A stretch of 64,000 nt of DNA, from positions 186,001-250,000 of the forward strand of contig NZ_CP064032.1 of NCBI RefSeq assembly GCF_049532905.1, in the 5' to 3' direction. The stretch is from Dyella_B nitratireducens. Lineage in GTDB: Bacteria > Pseudomonadota > Gammaproteobacteria > Xanthomonadales > Rhodanobacteraceae. Shown piece after piece: positions 42,935 to 51,790 of this stretch; the first letter of the stretch is position 1; the number at the start of each line of letters is the position of its first letter. The notes under the pieces were generated by a model. It had not been told where the DNA came from. It did not search any database and saw only the letters and a list, made by a program, of their open reading frames with translations. Made by a program: the position numbers and the translations under genes.

Positions 42935-43828
42935 TCAGGCGCCATTGAGTGTGCGCAAACGGGTGCGCGTCAGCGGTCCGAAGCGCAGTTGCTCGCACAA
43001 GGATTCGAGCGCCGTGTTGCTGCGTTGGCGAATCAGTGTTTCCGCGCCGCCGTCGAAGGGGGCATCCAGGGCGATGCGGGTGAGCCGGCGATACAGTCTC
43101 GCTGCTTCGGCGTGTTCGCGCAGTTTTGCCGCGCAGCTGGCCGCACCGCGCAGGCGCAGGAAAGGCACTTCATCCACACGATCAAGCAATTCGTCCAGAC
43201 TGCCAAAATGCGCGAGCAATGCCGCAGCCGTTTTTGCGCCGATGCCAGGCACACCGGGAATGTTGTCGACCGCATCGCCGCATAGGGCCAGGAAATCCGC
43301 CACTTGCACCGGATGCACGCCCAGGCGATCGAATACGCCGGCAGGACCCCAGCGCAGGTTGCGCGCGAAATCCCATTGCTCGTCATGCTCACCTAGCAGT
43401 TGGCCGAAATCCTTGTCCGCCGAGACGATCACGCTGCGGAAGCCGTGTGCACGCAGGCCCCATAGCGCGCTGCCGATCAGGTCATCCGCTTCGAAGCTGT
43501 GATCGATCATCACGCGGATGCCGAGCGCTTCGGTGACGGCGCGGCACAATACGAATTGGCGTTCCAAATCGGGCGGGGGCAATTCGCGGTTCGCCTTGTA
43601 TGCCGGATAGATGGCGTTGCGGAACGAGGTGGTGAGCGAAGCATCGAACGCTACCGCCAGATGCGTCGGGCCTTCGCGTTCCAGCAGCTCGCACAGAAAA
43701 CGTGTATAGCCGTGCACGGCATTGACGGGGTGGCCGTCGGCATCGTGAAACTCGTCAGGCATCGAATGCCAGGCGCGAAACACATACAGGCTGCCGTCGA
43801 TCAAGTGCGCAGTAGGCAAGGTGGACAC
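42935..43828 (-). CDS. 5'-3' exonuclease (PolA N-domain/Xni-like)
   Basis: 297 residues, a free-standing FEN-type nuclease like the N-terminal domain of DNA polymerase I. Motifs: HLIDGSLYVFRAW, AFDASLTTSFRN (metal Asp), SFEADDLIGSAL, IVSADKDFGQLL and the H3TH region GDAVDNIPGVPGIGAKTAAALL. Metal-binding Asp residues are intact. Probably acts on flaps or RNA primers. Four bp after the nitroreductase. Confidence 0.93.
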   Translation of the reverse strand: MSTLPTAHLIDGSLYVFRAWHSMPDEFHDADGHPVNAVHGYTRFLCELLEREGPTHLAVAFDASLTTSFRNAIYPAYKANRELPPPDLERQFVLCRAVTEALGIRVMIDHSFEADDLIGSALWGLRAHGFRSVIVSADKDFGQLLGEHDEQWDFARNLRWGPAGVFDRLGVHPVQVADFLALCGDAVDNIPGVPGIGAKTAAALLAHFGSLDELLDRVDEVPFLRLRGAASCAAKLREHAEAARLYRRLTRIALDAPFDGGAETLIRQRSNTALESLCEQLRFGPLTRTRLRTLNGA

Positions 43829-43832
43829 GTAC

Positions 43833-44402
43833 TCAGCCCTTCCATTCGGTAAATAGATCGTCGAGGGCAGGGCGATCGCGATCGGGAATCTCGGCCTGTG
43901 GTGTGCCGATGTGCACGAAGCCGATCACGCATTCGTGCTTCGCCAGGCCGAGCAGTTCGGCAACTTCATCATCATAGGCGGCCCAGCCGGTCAGCCACTG
44001 CGCGCCGAAGCCGAGCGCATACGCGCCTTGCAAAATGTTGTAGGCCACGTTGCCGGCGCACAGCTTCTGTTCGATTTCCGGAATGCCATTCTCCTGGTCG
44101 AGGCGCGCAATCACCACCATGACCAGCGGAGCAAAGGTATAGCGCAGGCGCTCTTTTTCGCGCTTGGAGTCGGGCAGATTCGGATCGCGCCGGATGGCGC
44201 GCTCGGTCAACAAGGCGCCGAACTTCAGCTTGGCTTCGTCGCGCATGGCAATCAGCCGGAAGGGCACGAGCTTGCCATGATCAGGTACGCGAATGGCCGC
44301 TTCCAGCAAGGTGCGCAAGGTAGCTGCATCAGGCGCGGGTTCGCCAAGCTGGCGTGAAGGTGCGGAATGGCGTTGCTGCAGCAGGGAGAGTGCGTCGAGC
44401 AT
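43833..44402 (-). CDS. nitroreductase-family FMN oxidoreductase (YdjA-like)
   Basis: 189 residues, compact nitroreductase fold. RHSAPSRQLGEPAPD at the N-terminus binds FMN, then RVPDHGKLVPFRLIAM, and the C-terminal ALGFGAQWLTGWAAYDDEV and LGLAKHECVIGFVHIG. This matches the short YdjA type with NAD(P)H-dependent activity. First gene of the three-gene minus-strand operon; divergent from the alpha/beta hydrolase. Confidence 0.92.
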   Translation of the reverse strand: MLDALSLLQQRHSAPSRQLGEPAPDAATLRTLLEAAIRVPDHGKLVPFRLIAMRDEAKLKFGALLTERAIRRDPNLPDSKREKERLRYTFAPLVMVVIARLDQENGIPEIEQKLCAGNVAYNILQGAYALGFGAQWLTGWAAYDDEVAELLGLAKHECVIGFVHIGTPQAEIPDRDRPALDDLFTEWKG

Positions 44403-44529
44403 AGGGAGTCGGGCTTGGGAAATAACTTATCGTACAACCGTTTGCAGCTTGTCACGATGCCTTTCAGTCACGCAGACGCCGTTTTTCGCCGGGCGTACGA
44501 TGCGCGCCATCGTCCAAGGAGTGCACCGT

Positions 44530-45429
44530 ATGAAGCTGATGCAAGGCTTGGTCGCGAGCCTGGTGGTTGCGCTGATACCCGTTTCTTACGCCAGCGAGAT
44601 GGCGATCCGTGACGCTTATGTCACCACTGACGACGGCGCGCGTATCCACTATTTGCAGGCTGGTGGAGACGGTTCGGCACCGGCCCTGGTGTTGATTCCC
44701 GGCTGGACGCTGACGGCATCGCTTTGGCACGAACAGTTGCAGCGATTCTCCGATCACCGGCATGTGATTGCGGTGGATTCACGCTCTCAAGGCGAGTCGT
44801 CGATCATGCTGACCGGCAACACGCCAGAGCGCCGTGCACAGGATCTGCACGAATTGCTCGCATCGCTGCATATCGACCGATGTGTGCTGGTGGGATGGTC
44901 GCAAGGTGCGCAGGATGTCGCCGCATATGTGCAGCAGTTCGGTACCGCTTCACTTGCCGGCGTTGTATTCGTGGATTCACCGGTTTCCGCGGGTACCAGC
45001 GAACTGGATCTGCGCAAGCCGTTCAGCAAGGCCATTCTTACGGGCCTCTCGCGGTATGCAGCGCAGCCGGCCGACTACAACGCCGGCATGGTGCGCTCCA
45101 TCTTCCAGCGACCACCGGCCAACATCGATGCCGTGATCGCGCAGGCGCAACGTACGCCGCCCGCCGTGGGTGCAGCCATGCTGGTGTCGGACATCTTCGG
45201 TACCGATCGTCGCCCGGCTTTGCAGAAGATCGATCGCCCGGCGCTAGTCATTGCGTCGGCGAATTCACCGCTTCTCGATGCACAGAAGCAAATGGCCGAG
45301 AGCATCCATGGTGCGGTTTTCATCGCTGTGCCGAATACGCGACATGCTGTCTTCGTGGACGATCCGCGCGCATTCGATGGCGCGCTGGAGCAGTTGCTGC
45401 GCGCTGCAGATTCAACCCGCAAGGACTAG
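44530..45429 (+). CDS. exported alpha/beta hydrolase
   Basis: 299 residues with a signal peptide ending VSYAS. Alpha/beta-hydrolase fold: oxyanion region LVLIPGWTLTASLW, nucleophile elbow VGWSQGAQ (Ser in GWSQG), a likely acid Asp in the late region and catalytic His in PNTRHAVFVDDP. AAGGAG lies nine bases before the ATG at 44530. Substrate unknown. Convergent with cdd. Confidence 0.9.
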   Translation: MKLMQGLVASLVVALIPVSYASEMAIRDAYVTTDDGARIHYLQAGGDGSAPALVLIPGWTLTASLWHEQLQRFSDHRHVIAVDSRSQGESSIMLTGNTPERRAQDLHELLASLHIDRCVLVGWSQGAQDVAAYVQQFGTASLAGVVFVDSPVSAGTSELDLRKPFSKAILTGLSRYAAQPADYNAGMVRSIFQRPPANIDAVIAQAQRTPPAVGAAMLVSDIFGTDRRPALQKIDRPALVIASANSPLLDAQKQMAESIHGAVFIAVPNTRHAVFVDDPRAFDGALEQLLRAADSTRKD

Positions 45430-45825
45430 CCGGAATCCGTCGGGCAGCAGAGCTTCCACGGTCGTCTGCCGCGTCGAGCCGGCCGTATTGGCCAGCAGCA
45501 CCGGCATGTCCGCCGGGCAGAGCTCGGCCAGTACTTGGCGGCAGGAGCCGCACGGGGTGACAGGTTCCGGTGTATCGGCAATAACGGCGATGGCGCTGAA
45601 ATCGCCAGGCTTGCAGCCGGCGGCCATGGCACTGAAGAGGGCCGTGCGCTCGGCGCAATTGCACAAGCCGTAGGCTGCGTTTTCCACGTTGCAACCAGGA
45701 AATACGAGGCCATCCTTGGTTTGCAAGGCAGCGCCGACATGGAAGTGCGAGTAAGGCGCATAGGCCAGATCGCGCGCACTACGGGCAAGCTCCAACAGGG
45801 TGCTGCCATCGATCTGCTCGGGCAT
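45412..45825 (-). CDS. cdd: cytidine deaminase
   Basis: Converts cytidine and deoxycytidine to the uridine forms in pyrimidine salvage. 137 residues, the tetrameric short type. Zinc motifs: VENAAYGLCNCAERTALF (His replaced by Cys, with the catalytic Glu in CAE) and TPCGSCRQVLAE. N-terminal AYAPYSHFHVGAAL binds substrate. Starts 88 bp from the divergent pntAA start and overlaps the end of the hydrolase gene. Confidence 0.95.
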   Translation of the reverse strand: MPEQIDGSTLLELARSARDLAYAPYSHFHVGAALQTKDGLVFPGCNVENAAYGLCNCAERTALFSAMAAGCKPGDFSAIAVIADTPEPVTPCGSCRQVLAELCPADMPVLLANTAGSTRQTTVEALLPDGFRLVLAG

Positions 45826-45913
45826 CGGTGCTCCTCGTTTTCCCGGCTCGGGGCTGGTCAGTCTACCCCGCGCTTCGGCTACGATGAGAAGACTCATCCG
45901 CAGGAGATGGCCG

Positions 45914-47014
45914 ATGTCGATCACCGTGTCCGCATTGCGTGAAACCGCTGCCGGCGAACGCCGCGTGGCGATCACGCCGGAAGTGGCAAAGAAACTGCGC
46001 GGCAAAGGGCTGCGCGTGCTGCTCGAACGCGATGCGGGCAAGGCGGCAGGGTTTCCGGATGCGAGCTATGCGGATGCCGAGTTTGCCGATCTGGCGCAGG
46101 TGTTGGCCCAGGCCGATTTGCTGGCCTGCGTATTGCCACCCGATGACGCGGCGCTCGCCGATTTGCGCGAGAACACGGTTGTACTGGGTCAGCTGCGCCC
46201 GCACGGTGCAGTTGCACGCGTCGCGGCACTCTCACAGAAAAAGCTGACGGCTTTCGCGCTGGAACTGTTGCCACGTACCACGCGCGCGCAGGCGATGGAC
46301 GTGTTGAGCTCGCAAGCTGCTGTGGCGGGGTATCGCGCCATGCTGATCGCGGCTGAAAGCGCTCCGAAATTCTTCCCCATGCTGACCACTGCCGCCGGCA
46401 CCATTCGGCCTTCGCGGGTACTGGTGATTGGTGCGGGCGTGGCCGGCTTGCAAGCGATTGCTACAGCGCGTCGCCTGGGTGCGCAGATCGAAGGTTATGA
46501 CGTGCGCCCCGAAACACGTGAGCAAGTGGAATCGCTGGGTGCAAAGTTTCTGGAGCTGGGTGTCAGCGCAGCGGGCAGCGGCGGCTATGCGCGCGAACTC
46601 ACCGCCGAAGAGCGCGCGGCGCAGCAACAGGCGCTGGCGGAACACTTGAAGGCTTTCGATGCCGTGGTCACCACGGCGGCCGTGCCGGGGCGTGCTGCGC
46701 CGAAGATTCTCACGACGGCAATGGTCGAGGGCATGAAGCCGGGCGCTTTGATCGTTGATCTGGCTGCTGAGAGCGGCGGCAATTGCGAGCTGACTCACCC
46801 GGGCGAACGCGTTGAGCATGGCGACGTGACCATTCTAGGGCCGCTCAATCTTGCTGCTGGCGCGCCACTGCATGCCTCAGAGATGTATGCGCGAAATATC
46901 TACAACTTTGCCGAGTTGCTGATCCGCGATGGCGCGCTACAACCGGACTTCAACGACGAGCTGGTAGCAAAGAGCTGCGTAACGCGCCAGGGCGAGATTT
47001 TGTTCAGTGCGTAG
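45914..47014 (+). CDS. pntAA: NAD(P) transhydrogenase alpha subunit, part 1
   Basis: NAD(H)-binding soluble subunit (domain I) of proton-translocating transhydrogenase. 366 residues; ETAAGERRVAITPEVAKKL at the start, Rossmann motif VIGAGVAGLQAIATARRLG, RPETREQVESLGAKFLE and VVTTAAVPGRAAPKIL. CAGGAG precedes the ATG. Normally pntAB and pntB follow directly; here a three-gene minus-strand operon lies between (47042-48591). Confidence 0.96.
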   Translation: MSITVSALRETAAGERRVAITPEVAKKLRGKGLRVLLERDAGKAAGFPDASYADAEFADLAQVLAQADLLACVLPPDDAALADLRENTVVLGQLRPHGAVARVAALSQKKLTAFALELLPRTTRAQAMDVLSSQAAVAGYRAMLIAAESAPKFFPMLTTAAGTIRPSRVLVIGAGVAGLQAIATARRLGAQIEGYDVRPETREQVESLGAKFLELGVSAAGSGGYARELTAEERAAQQQALAEHLKAFDAVVTTAAVPGRAAPKILTTAMVEGMKPGALIVDLAAESGGNCELTHPGERVEHGDVTILGPLNLAAGAPLHASEMYARNIYNFAELLIRDGALQPDFNDELVAKSCVTRQGEILFSA

Positions 47015-47041
47015 GACCAGACGGTAACGAACCGACTGCCA

Positions 47042-47557
47042 TCAATGCCGACCGCGGGGCATGCCGAAAGCGCGCCCCGCGGGTAGGGTTGAACCAGGTC
47101 CCATGTGATCCAGCCATTGTCGCTTCTGCTCGGGTGACTGTTGTAGCCAACGTCGGCGCAGCTCTTCGCGCTGGTCGGGCGGAAGCTGCTGGTAGCGTTT
47201 GAACGCATCGTGCAACTGCTGCTGTTTTTCAGCCGGCAGGGTGTCGTACAGGTGCTGGTTCTGGCGCGCCTGCTCGCGCTGAGCGGGCGTCATCTGCTGC
47301 CAACGCTGGATACGATCGCGGATTTCCTGCTGGCGCTCCGGCGGCAGCTTCATCCAGTCCTGCGTGCGTTGGATCATGTGTTCCTGCCGTTGCGGCGGCA
47401 GCGTATTCCACTGCGATTGCAGCGGGCCAAGCAGATATTGCTGCTGCGGGCTCAAGCTGCCCCACGGACGAGCGCCTTGCGCATACGACGGTGCCGCGAT
47501 CATCAGACCGAGCAGAAAGACCAGCAGCGTTGGCAGGCGTACTCTTCGTGGCAGCAT
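47042..47557 (-). CDS. exported DUF3106 protein
   Basis: 171 residues, signal peptide ending APSYAQ, then repeats of an LPPxxQxxx motif: LSPQQQYLLGPLQSQWNTLP, RQEHMIQRTQDWMKLPPERQ, and QREQARQNQHLYDTLPAEKQ. These are the Pro/Gln-rich helices of DUF3106. Periplasmic, possibly an envelope stress or buffering protein. Third gene of the sigma factor operon, 3 bp after the anti-sigma-like gene. Confidence 0.88.
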   Translation of the reverse strand: MLPRRVRLPTLLVFLLGLMIAAPSYAQGARPWGSLSPQQQYLLGPLQSQWNTLPPQRQEHMIQRTQDWMKLPPERQQEIRDRIQRWQQMTPAQREQARQNQHLYDTLPAEKQQQLHDAFKRYQQLPPDQREELRRRWLQQSPEQKRQWLDHMGPGSTLPAGRAFGMPRGRH

Positions 47558-47560
47558 GGA

Positions 47561-47941
47561 TCAGCGTTTGGTCTGGTCGCTGTTGTTCGCAGCGAGCCAG
47601 CTGTAGAAATCGAGGTTTTGGTAAAGGCCGGGATCGGCTTTATCGGCTTCCGGCGGAAGATATTCATTTTCCTGCTCGGTCGCTGCCGCTTGCTTGTTTT
47701 CGGGCTGTGGCTGCGGCGACGGCTGCCAGACTATCAGCGCGGCAAGCGCCATGGCGGCCAGTGCACCCACCGGCAGCAGCACGCGTGCGCGATGACCCGG
47801 CGAGGCTTGCACGGTAGCGGCTTCGAGGGCCGTGCGGCGTGCAGCGCGCAGACGTCCGGCCGTGACCGGATCGATGCTTTGGATCGCCTCCTGGTAGCGC
47901 GCGCGAGCCCGCTGTTCGAATTGTTTGTCGGACGAGTTCAT
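47561..47941 (-). CDS. DUF3619-like anti-sigma-type membrane protein
   Basis: 126 residues: a cytoplasmic helical N-terminus (EQRARARYQEAIQSIDPVTAGRLRAARR), one membrane helix (about 53-72) and a Pro/Gln-rich periplasmic tail. This topology and its four-base overlap with an ECF sigma factor gene suggest an anti-sigma or accessory protein (DUF3619 type). Interaction is inferred. Confidence 0.82.
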   Translation of the reverse strand: MNSSDKQFEQRARARYQEAIQSIDPVTAGRLRAARRTALEAATVQASPGHRARVLLPVGALAAMALAALIVWQPSPQPQPENKQAAATEQENEYLPPEADKADPGLYQNLDFYSWLAANNSDQTKR

Positions 47942-48591
47942 CGCCACTCCTCCAGTTGCTCGCGCAGGTGTTGCATGGCCCGCGAGAGGTGTGTTTTTAC
48001 GCTGCCTTCCGAGCAGCCCATCGCCATGGCGGTATCCGCCACGTCCAATCCTTCGAGTACCCGCAGGATGAAGGCTTCGCGCTGACGCTGGGGAAGTTTC
48101 TTCACCGCGGCGGCCAAGTCCGCATAGGACTGTTCGCCATGTAGTTTTTCCAGTGGATCGGGGCCGGTATCGGCCGGTTCCCAAGCCGGTAGTTCGTCGC
48201 CGTCGTCGTCGTGGCCACCACCCAGCCAGCCGACCACGATAGAGCGCACCTTGCGGCGACGCTGCAAATCCACGATGCGCCGGCGCAGGATGCCCCAGAA
48301 CAGTGGCGTCCATTCCTCTGCGGGCTTGTTACGGTAATGCTTGACCAGACGGAGCATGGCGTCCTGCACGGCATCCAGCGCGTCCTCGCGGTTGCCAAGG
48401 TGCAGCTCGGCCATGCGGAAGGCCCGGCGCTCCATGCTCGCCAGAAACGCATCCAGGGTCGCAGGCACGGCCTGGCCGTTCTGCGCAAGAAGTTCCGCCT
48501 CGAAAACAGCCGAGACGCTGTTCATGGCGCCGTTCTCTGAATCGTCCGGGCGAGCATCCTGAGGCTCCATCTGTTCGACTCTCGCCATCAA
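47938..48591 (-). CDS. ECF-type RNA polymerase sigma factor
   Basis: 217 residues. Region sigma2 (about 45-115, with REDALDAVQDAMLRLVKHY) and region sigma4 (about 165-215, with LPQRQREAFILRVLEGLDV and SEGSVKTHLSRAMQHLREQL). The linker is longer than usual (VGWLGGGHDDDGDELPAWE). Likely autoregulates its operon with the DUF3619 and DUF3106 genes. The start is uncertain because three Met codons occur in the first 23 residues. Confidence 0.93.
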   Translation of the reverse strand: MMARVEQMEPQDARPDDSENGAMNSVSAVFEAELLAQNGQAVPATLDAFLASMERRAFRMAELHLGNREDALDAVQDAMLRLVKHYRNKPAEEWTPLFWGILRRRIVDLQRRRKVRSIVVGWLGGGHDDDGDELPAWEPADTGPDPLEKLHGEQSYADLAAAVKKLPQRQREAFILRVLEGLDVADTAMAMGCSEGSVKTHLSRAMQHLREQLEEWR

Positions 48592-48720
48592 CGCGCAGAA
48601 GCCGGCCGGGTTGACTTTACGGCCACGTTACCGACCCCGCCATGCGGCGGAATGCCATGGATTGCAGCGTCCCGCTCACCGTATGATGCGGCGAATATGA
48701 CCGATTGGCGGGGGAAGCAC

Positions 48721-49029
48721 ATGCTGGACGGGTTCCTGGCGCTTTATATCTTCATGCTGGCCGCGTTCACCGGCTACGAAATCATCGCGCGGGTGCCGGT
48801 GATTCTGCACACGCCGTTGATGTCCGGTTCCAACTTCATCCACGGCATTGTGCTGGTTGGAGCCATGATAGCGCTAGGTCATGCGCATACATCGTTTGAA
48901 CTTGCGATCGGCTTCATTGGCGTACTTCTGGGCGCCGGCAACGCGGCAGGTGGCTATGTGGTCACCGAGCGCATGCTGGAGATGTTCAAGACCAGCAAGC
49001 CCGCTCCGGACAGCAAGGAGGCCAAGTGA
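48721..49029 (+). CDS. pntAB: NAD(P) transhydrogenase alpha subunit, part 2
   Basis: Membrane part of the alpha subunit, 102 residues, three helices: LDGFLALYIFMLAAFTGYEI, NFIHGIVLVGAMIALGHAH and ELAIGFIGVLLGAGNAAGGY. Part of the proton channel. The ATG at 48721 is preceded by GGGGGAAG. Coupled to pntB (TGATG overlap). Confidence 0.94.
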   Translation: MLDGFLALYIFMLAAFTGYEIIARVPVILHTPLMSGSNFIHGIVLVGAMIALGHAHTSFELAIGFIGVLLGAGNAAGGYVVTERMLEMFKTSKPAPDSKEAK

Positions 49030-50498
49030 TGGCTTGGCCACAGACCCTGATCGACGCCTGCTATTTCATCGCTGCTCTTCTTTTCATCCTTGGCCTGAAG
49101 CGCATGAGTTCCCCACGCACGGCGCGCGGCGGCATCGTGTGGGCTGGTTTCGGCATGTTGCTGGCGGTGGTGGCGACCTTGCTGCTTCCAGACATGCAGA
49201 ACCGTGGGCTGATCGTCGCCGCCGTGCTGATCGGCGTATCAGCGGCCTGGTGGTCGGGTCGGCGGGTGGCGATGACTGCCATGCCGCAAATGGTGGCGCT
49301 CTATAACGGCATGGGTGGTGGTGCGGCCGCGGCGATCGGCGCTTCGGAACTGGTCAGCCATGCGCAGGATCTTGCTGTTCGCGTCGTGGCGCCGAACACC
49401 TTTCCACTGATGCCGGAAAGCTGGTCACCGCTGCATGGCGCAACCGCTGTCGCACCGCTGAGTCCGGTGGCGCTGGCCTTGGGCGTGCTGGGTGCGCTGA
49501 TCGGTTCGGTGAGTTTTTCCGGTTCGCTGATTGCATTCGCCAAACTGCAGGGCTGGCTGGACAGGCGCTTTGTCTTCCCCGGCCAGCAGATCGTGAACCT
49601 GCTGGTGCTGGCGGGCGCAGTGGTGATCGGCGTGATGCTGGCCACGGGGCATCTCACCATTGCGCTGGTTTGTGCGTTCTTCGTGCTCGCCTTGCTGTTC
49701 GGCTTGTTGATGACGCTGCCGATCGGCGGTGCGGATATGCCGGTCGTGATTTCGCTCTACAACGCCTTTACGGGTCTGGCGGTGGCGTTCGAAGGTTACG
49801 TGCTGCAAAACGAAGCCATGATCATTGCCGGCATGGTGGTCGGCGCCGCCGGCACCCTGCTGACGCAGCTGATGGCGAAGGCGATGAACCGCTCGATCGG
49901 CAACGTGCTGTTCGGCAGTTTCGGTGCGGTAGTGGGCGGTGAGGCGCAGGCGATCAGCGGCAGCCAGAAACCGATCGAAGCCGCCGACGCCGCCGTGATG
50001 ATGGCTTATGCCGAACGCGTGGTGATTGTGCCGGGCTATGGCATGGCGGTCGCGCAGGCGCAGCACAAAGTGTGGGAGTTTGCGCAACTGCTTATTTCGC
50101 GCGGCGTGAAGGTGAAGTTCGCCATTCACCCGGTAGCCGGCCGCATGCCGGGACATATGAATGTGTTGCTCGCCGAGGCGGGCGTGCCGTACGACCTGAT
50201 CGTAGACATGGAAGACATCAACCCGGAATTTCCCGTCACCGATGTCGCACTGGTGATCGGTGCCAACGATGTGGTCAATCCGGTGGCAAAGACGGATCCC
50301 GCATCGCCGATCTACGGCATGCCGATTCTCGACGTTGCCGATGCGAAGCAGGTGATCGTGGTCAAGCGCGGCAAAGGCACCGGCTTTGCGGGTATCGAGA
50401 ACGCGCTGTTCTATGCCGACAACGCGCGAATGCTGTATGGCGATGGCCAGGCAGCAGCTGGCCAGCTAGTGGCAGAACTGAAGACGCTGGATGGCTAA
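49029..50498 (+). CDS. pntB: NAD(P) transhydrogenase beta subunit
   Basis: 489 residues: about nine membrane helices (residues 1-260), then the NADP-binding domain III (about 310-485) with IVPGYGMAVAQAQHKVWE, HPVAGRMPGHMNVLLAEAGV, GANDVVNPVAKTDP and KRGKGTGFAGIEN. Couples proton entry to hydride transfer from NADH to NADP+. Translated directly after pntAB. Confidence 0.97.
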   Translation: MAWPQTLIDACYFIAALLFILGLKRMSSPRTARGGIVWAGFGMLLAVVATLLLPDMQNRGLIVAAVLIGVSAAWWSGRRVAMTAMPQMVALYNGMGGGAAAAIGASELVSHAQDLAVRVVAPNTFPLMPESWSPLHGATAVAPLSPVALALGVLGALIGSVSFSGSLIAFAKLQGWLDRRFVFPGQQIVNLLVLAGAVVIGVMLATGHLTIALVCAFFVLALLFGLLMTLPIGGADMPVVISLYNAFTGLAVAFEGYVLQNEAMIIAGMVVGAAGTLLTQLMAKAMNRSIGNVLFGSFGAVVGGEAQAISGSQKPIEAADAAVMMAYAERVVIVPGYGMAVAQAQHKVWEFAQLLISRGVKVKFAIHPVAGRMPGHMNVLLAEAGVPYDLIVDMEDINPEFPVTDVALVIGANDVVNPVAKTDPASPIYGMPILDVADAKQVIVVKRGKGTGFAGIENALFYADNARMLYGDGQAAAGQLVAELKTLDG

Positions 50499-50938
50499 CG
50501 TGCCTTGCGTGGGGCGGCGGCGGGCGAACGCATGGCCGTCACCGCCGCAACTACCACGCCCACCAAGCTCCAAGCGATATCGAGCTTGCTCACCGTAAGT
50601 CGCGTGAAATCCAGCAGCATCGACAGGCCGGCGATGCGCGCGGCATCGACCAAGCCGTAATCTGTCATGGCGGAAATATTGGCGGCAGTGATCAGCACGC
50701 GGATGTATACGCTTGCTACCACCGTGGCGAGCACAGCCAACAGCGCGGCATTCCACTTCTTGTTGTGTACCCACTGCCTGATCGCGATGCCGAGCAGCCA
50801 GCCGGCCGGCACGGCGAACCAAGGCAGCGGCCGGTGCAAGTACGCGGTAGGTACCAGCCAGACGGCGCCAGCGGCCAGGCCGAGCATGACCGCGCAACAC
50901 AAGGCGAAACATTCGCCGACGATCTGGCGCACGATCAT
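50495..50938 (-). CDS. hypothetical membrane protein
   Basis: 147 residues with four predicted helices (ALCCAVMLGLAAGAVWLVP, LPWFAVPAGWLLGIAIRQW, AALLAVLATVVASVYIRVL, IAWSLVGVVVAAVTAM). A short loop carries NISAMTDYGLVDAARI. No known family recognised. Convergent with pntB (4-bp overlap of stops). Confidence 0.75.
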   Translation of the reverse strand: MIVRQIVGECFALCCAVMLGLAAGAVWLVPTAYLHRPLPWFAVPAGWLLGIAIRQWVHNKKWNAALLAVLATVVASVYIRVLITAANISAMTDYGLVDAARIAGLSMLLDFTRLTVSKLDIAWSLVGVVVAAVTAMRSPAAAPRKAR

Positions 50939-51157
50939 GGGCGGTTACTACGGATGACGGGGAGCACGGTCACGCGAGGTCCTGCGTTAAAGCAAAGCGG
51001 GCATCTTAGCTTGATTGGGCCGAAATCAGGCCCATCTTCCCTTGAGATTCGGCCGATTCAGCCTGATGTGAAGGACAGTCCCTATCCGCGGCCGGCATAA
51101 TAGAGAGCCGGAATGCCCCGGGCCGGCTATGCCTCCACGATTATTCCAAGAAATGAC

Positions 51158-51715
51158 ATGAGCGGTTTCAGTCTTAGCAGCGAGCCTTTCACCCTGGAAC
51201 GGGATTGCAGCGCAGTCATGGTGCCCCAGGGCGAGAACGTGGTGTTGCCGGCCGGCCAGGTGGGCTACATCACACAGGCGCTCGGCGGCAGTTTTACCGT
51301 GTACGTGGAAGGCAACCTGTTCCGTATTGCCGGCAACGACGCCGATGCACTGGGCAAGGAACCGCCGCCGCCGCTGCAACTCCCCGACGACGCGACGGAT
51401 GCCGACGTGGAAGCGCTGGTGTGGCAGCAACTGCGCACCGTGTTTGATCCGGAGATCCCGATCAACGTGGTGGAACTGGGTTTGGTCTACGACGTAAGCC
51501 TGGAAACCACCGCTCCCGAGGAGCGCAAGGTGTACGTGAAGATGACGCTCACCGCACCGGGCTGCGGCATGGGCGACGTGCTGATCGACGATGCGCGCAC
51601 CAAGCTCGAATTGGTTCCGACGATCAAGGAGGCGGATGTCGACCTGGTATTCGATCCGCCGTGGAATCACTCGATGATGTCGGAAGTGGCGAAGCTCGAA
51701 ACAGGGATGCTTTAA
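51158..51715 (+). CDS. sufT: Fe-S cluster assembly protein SufT
   Basis: 185 residues. C-terminal DUF59/MIP18 domain: LVWQQLRTVFDPEIPINVVE, VELGLVYDV, LTAPGCGMGDVLIDDART with the conserved Cys, and FDPPWNHSMMS. N-terminal extension (LERDCSAVMVPQGENVVLP) is the SufT-specific part. Helps mature iron-sulfur proteins. The start is taken at the second ATG; the frame is open to 51113. REP pair 6 follows the stop directly. Confidence 0.93.
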   Translation: MSGFSLSSEPFTLERDCSAVMVPQGENVVLPAGQVGYITQALGGSFTVYVEGNLFRIAGNDADALGKEPPPPLQLPDDATDADVEALVWQQLRTVFDPEIPINVVELGLVYDVSLETTAPEERKVYVKMTLTAPGCGMGDVLIDDARTKLELVPTIKEADVDLVFDPPWNHSMMSEVAKLETGML

Positions 51716-51789
51716 GTAGGTTGGGGTGTAAACCCCAACACCTTGATGCGCGGGTAGATGGCAATGTTGGGGTTTGCACCCCAACCTAC
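51716..51789. repeat. inverted GTAG-type REP pair, copy 6
   Basis: GTAG heads on both units, one loop difference in the left unit, 26-bp spacer. It abuts the sufT stop (position 51715) and is 1 bp from the asparaginase stop, filling the whole convergent gap. Confidence 0.96.
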
Positions 51790-51790
51790 G

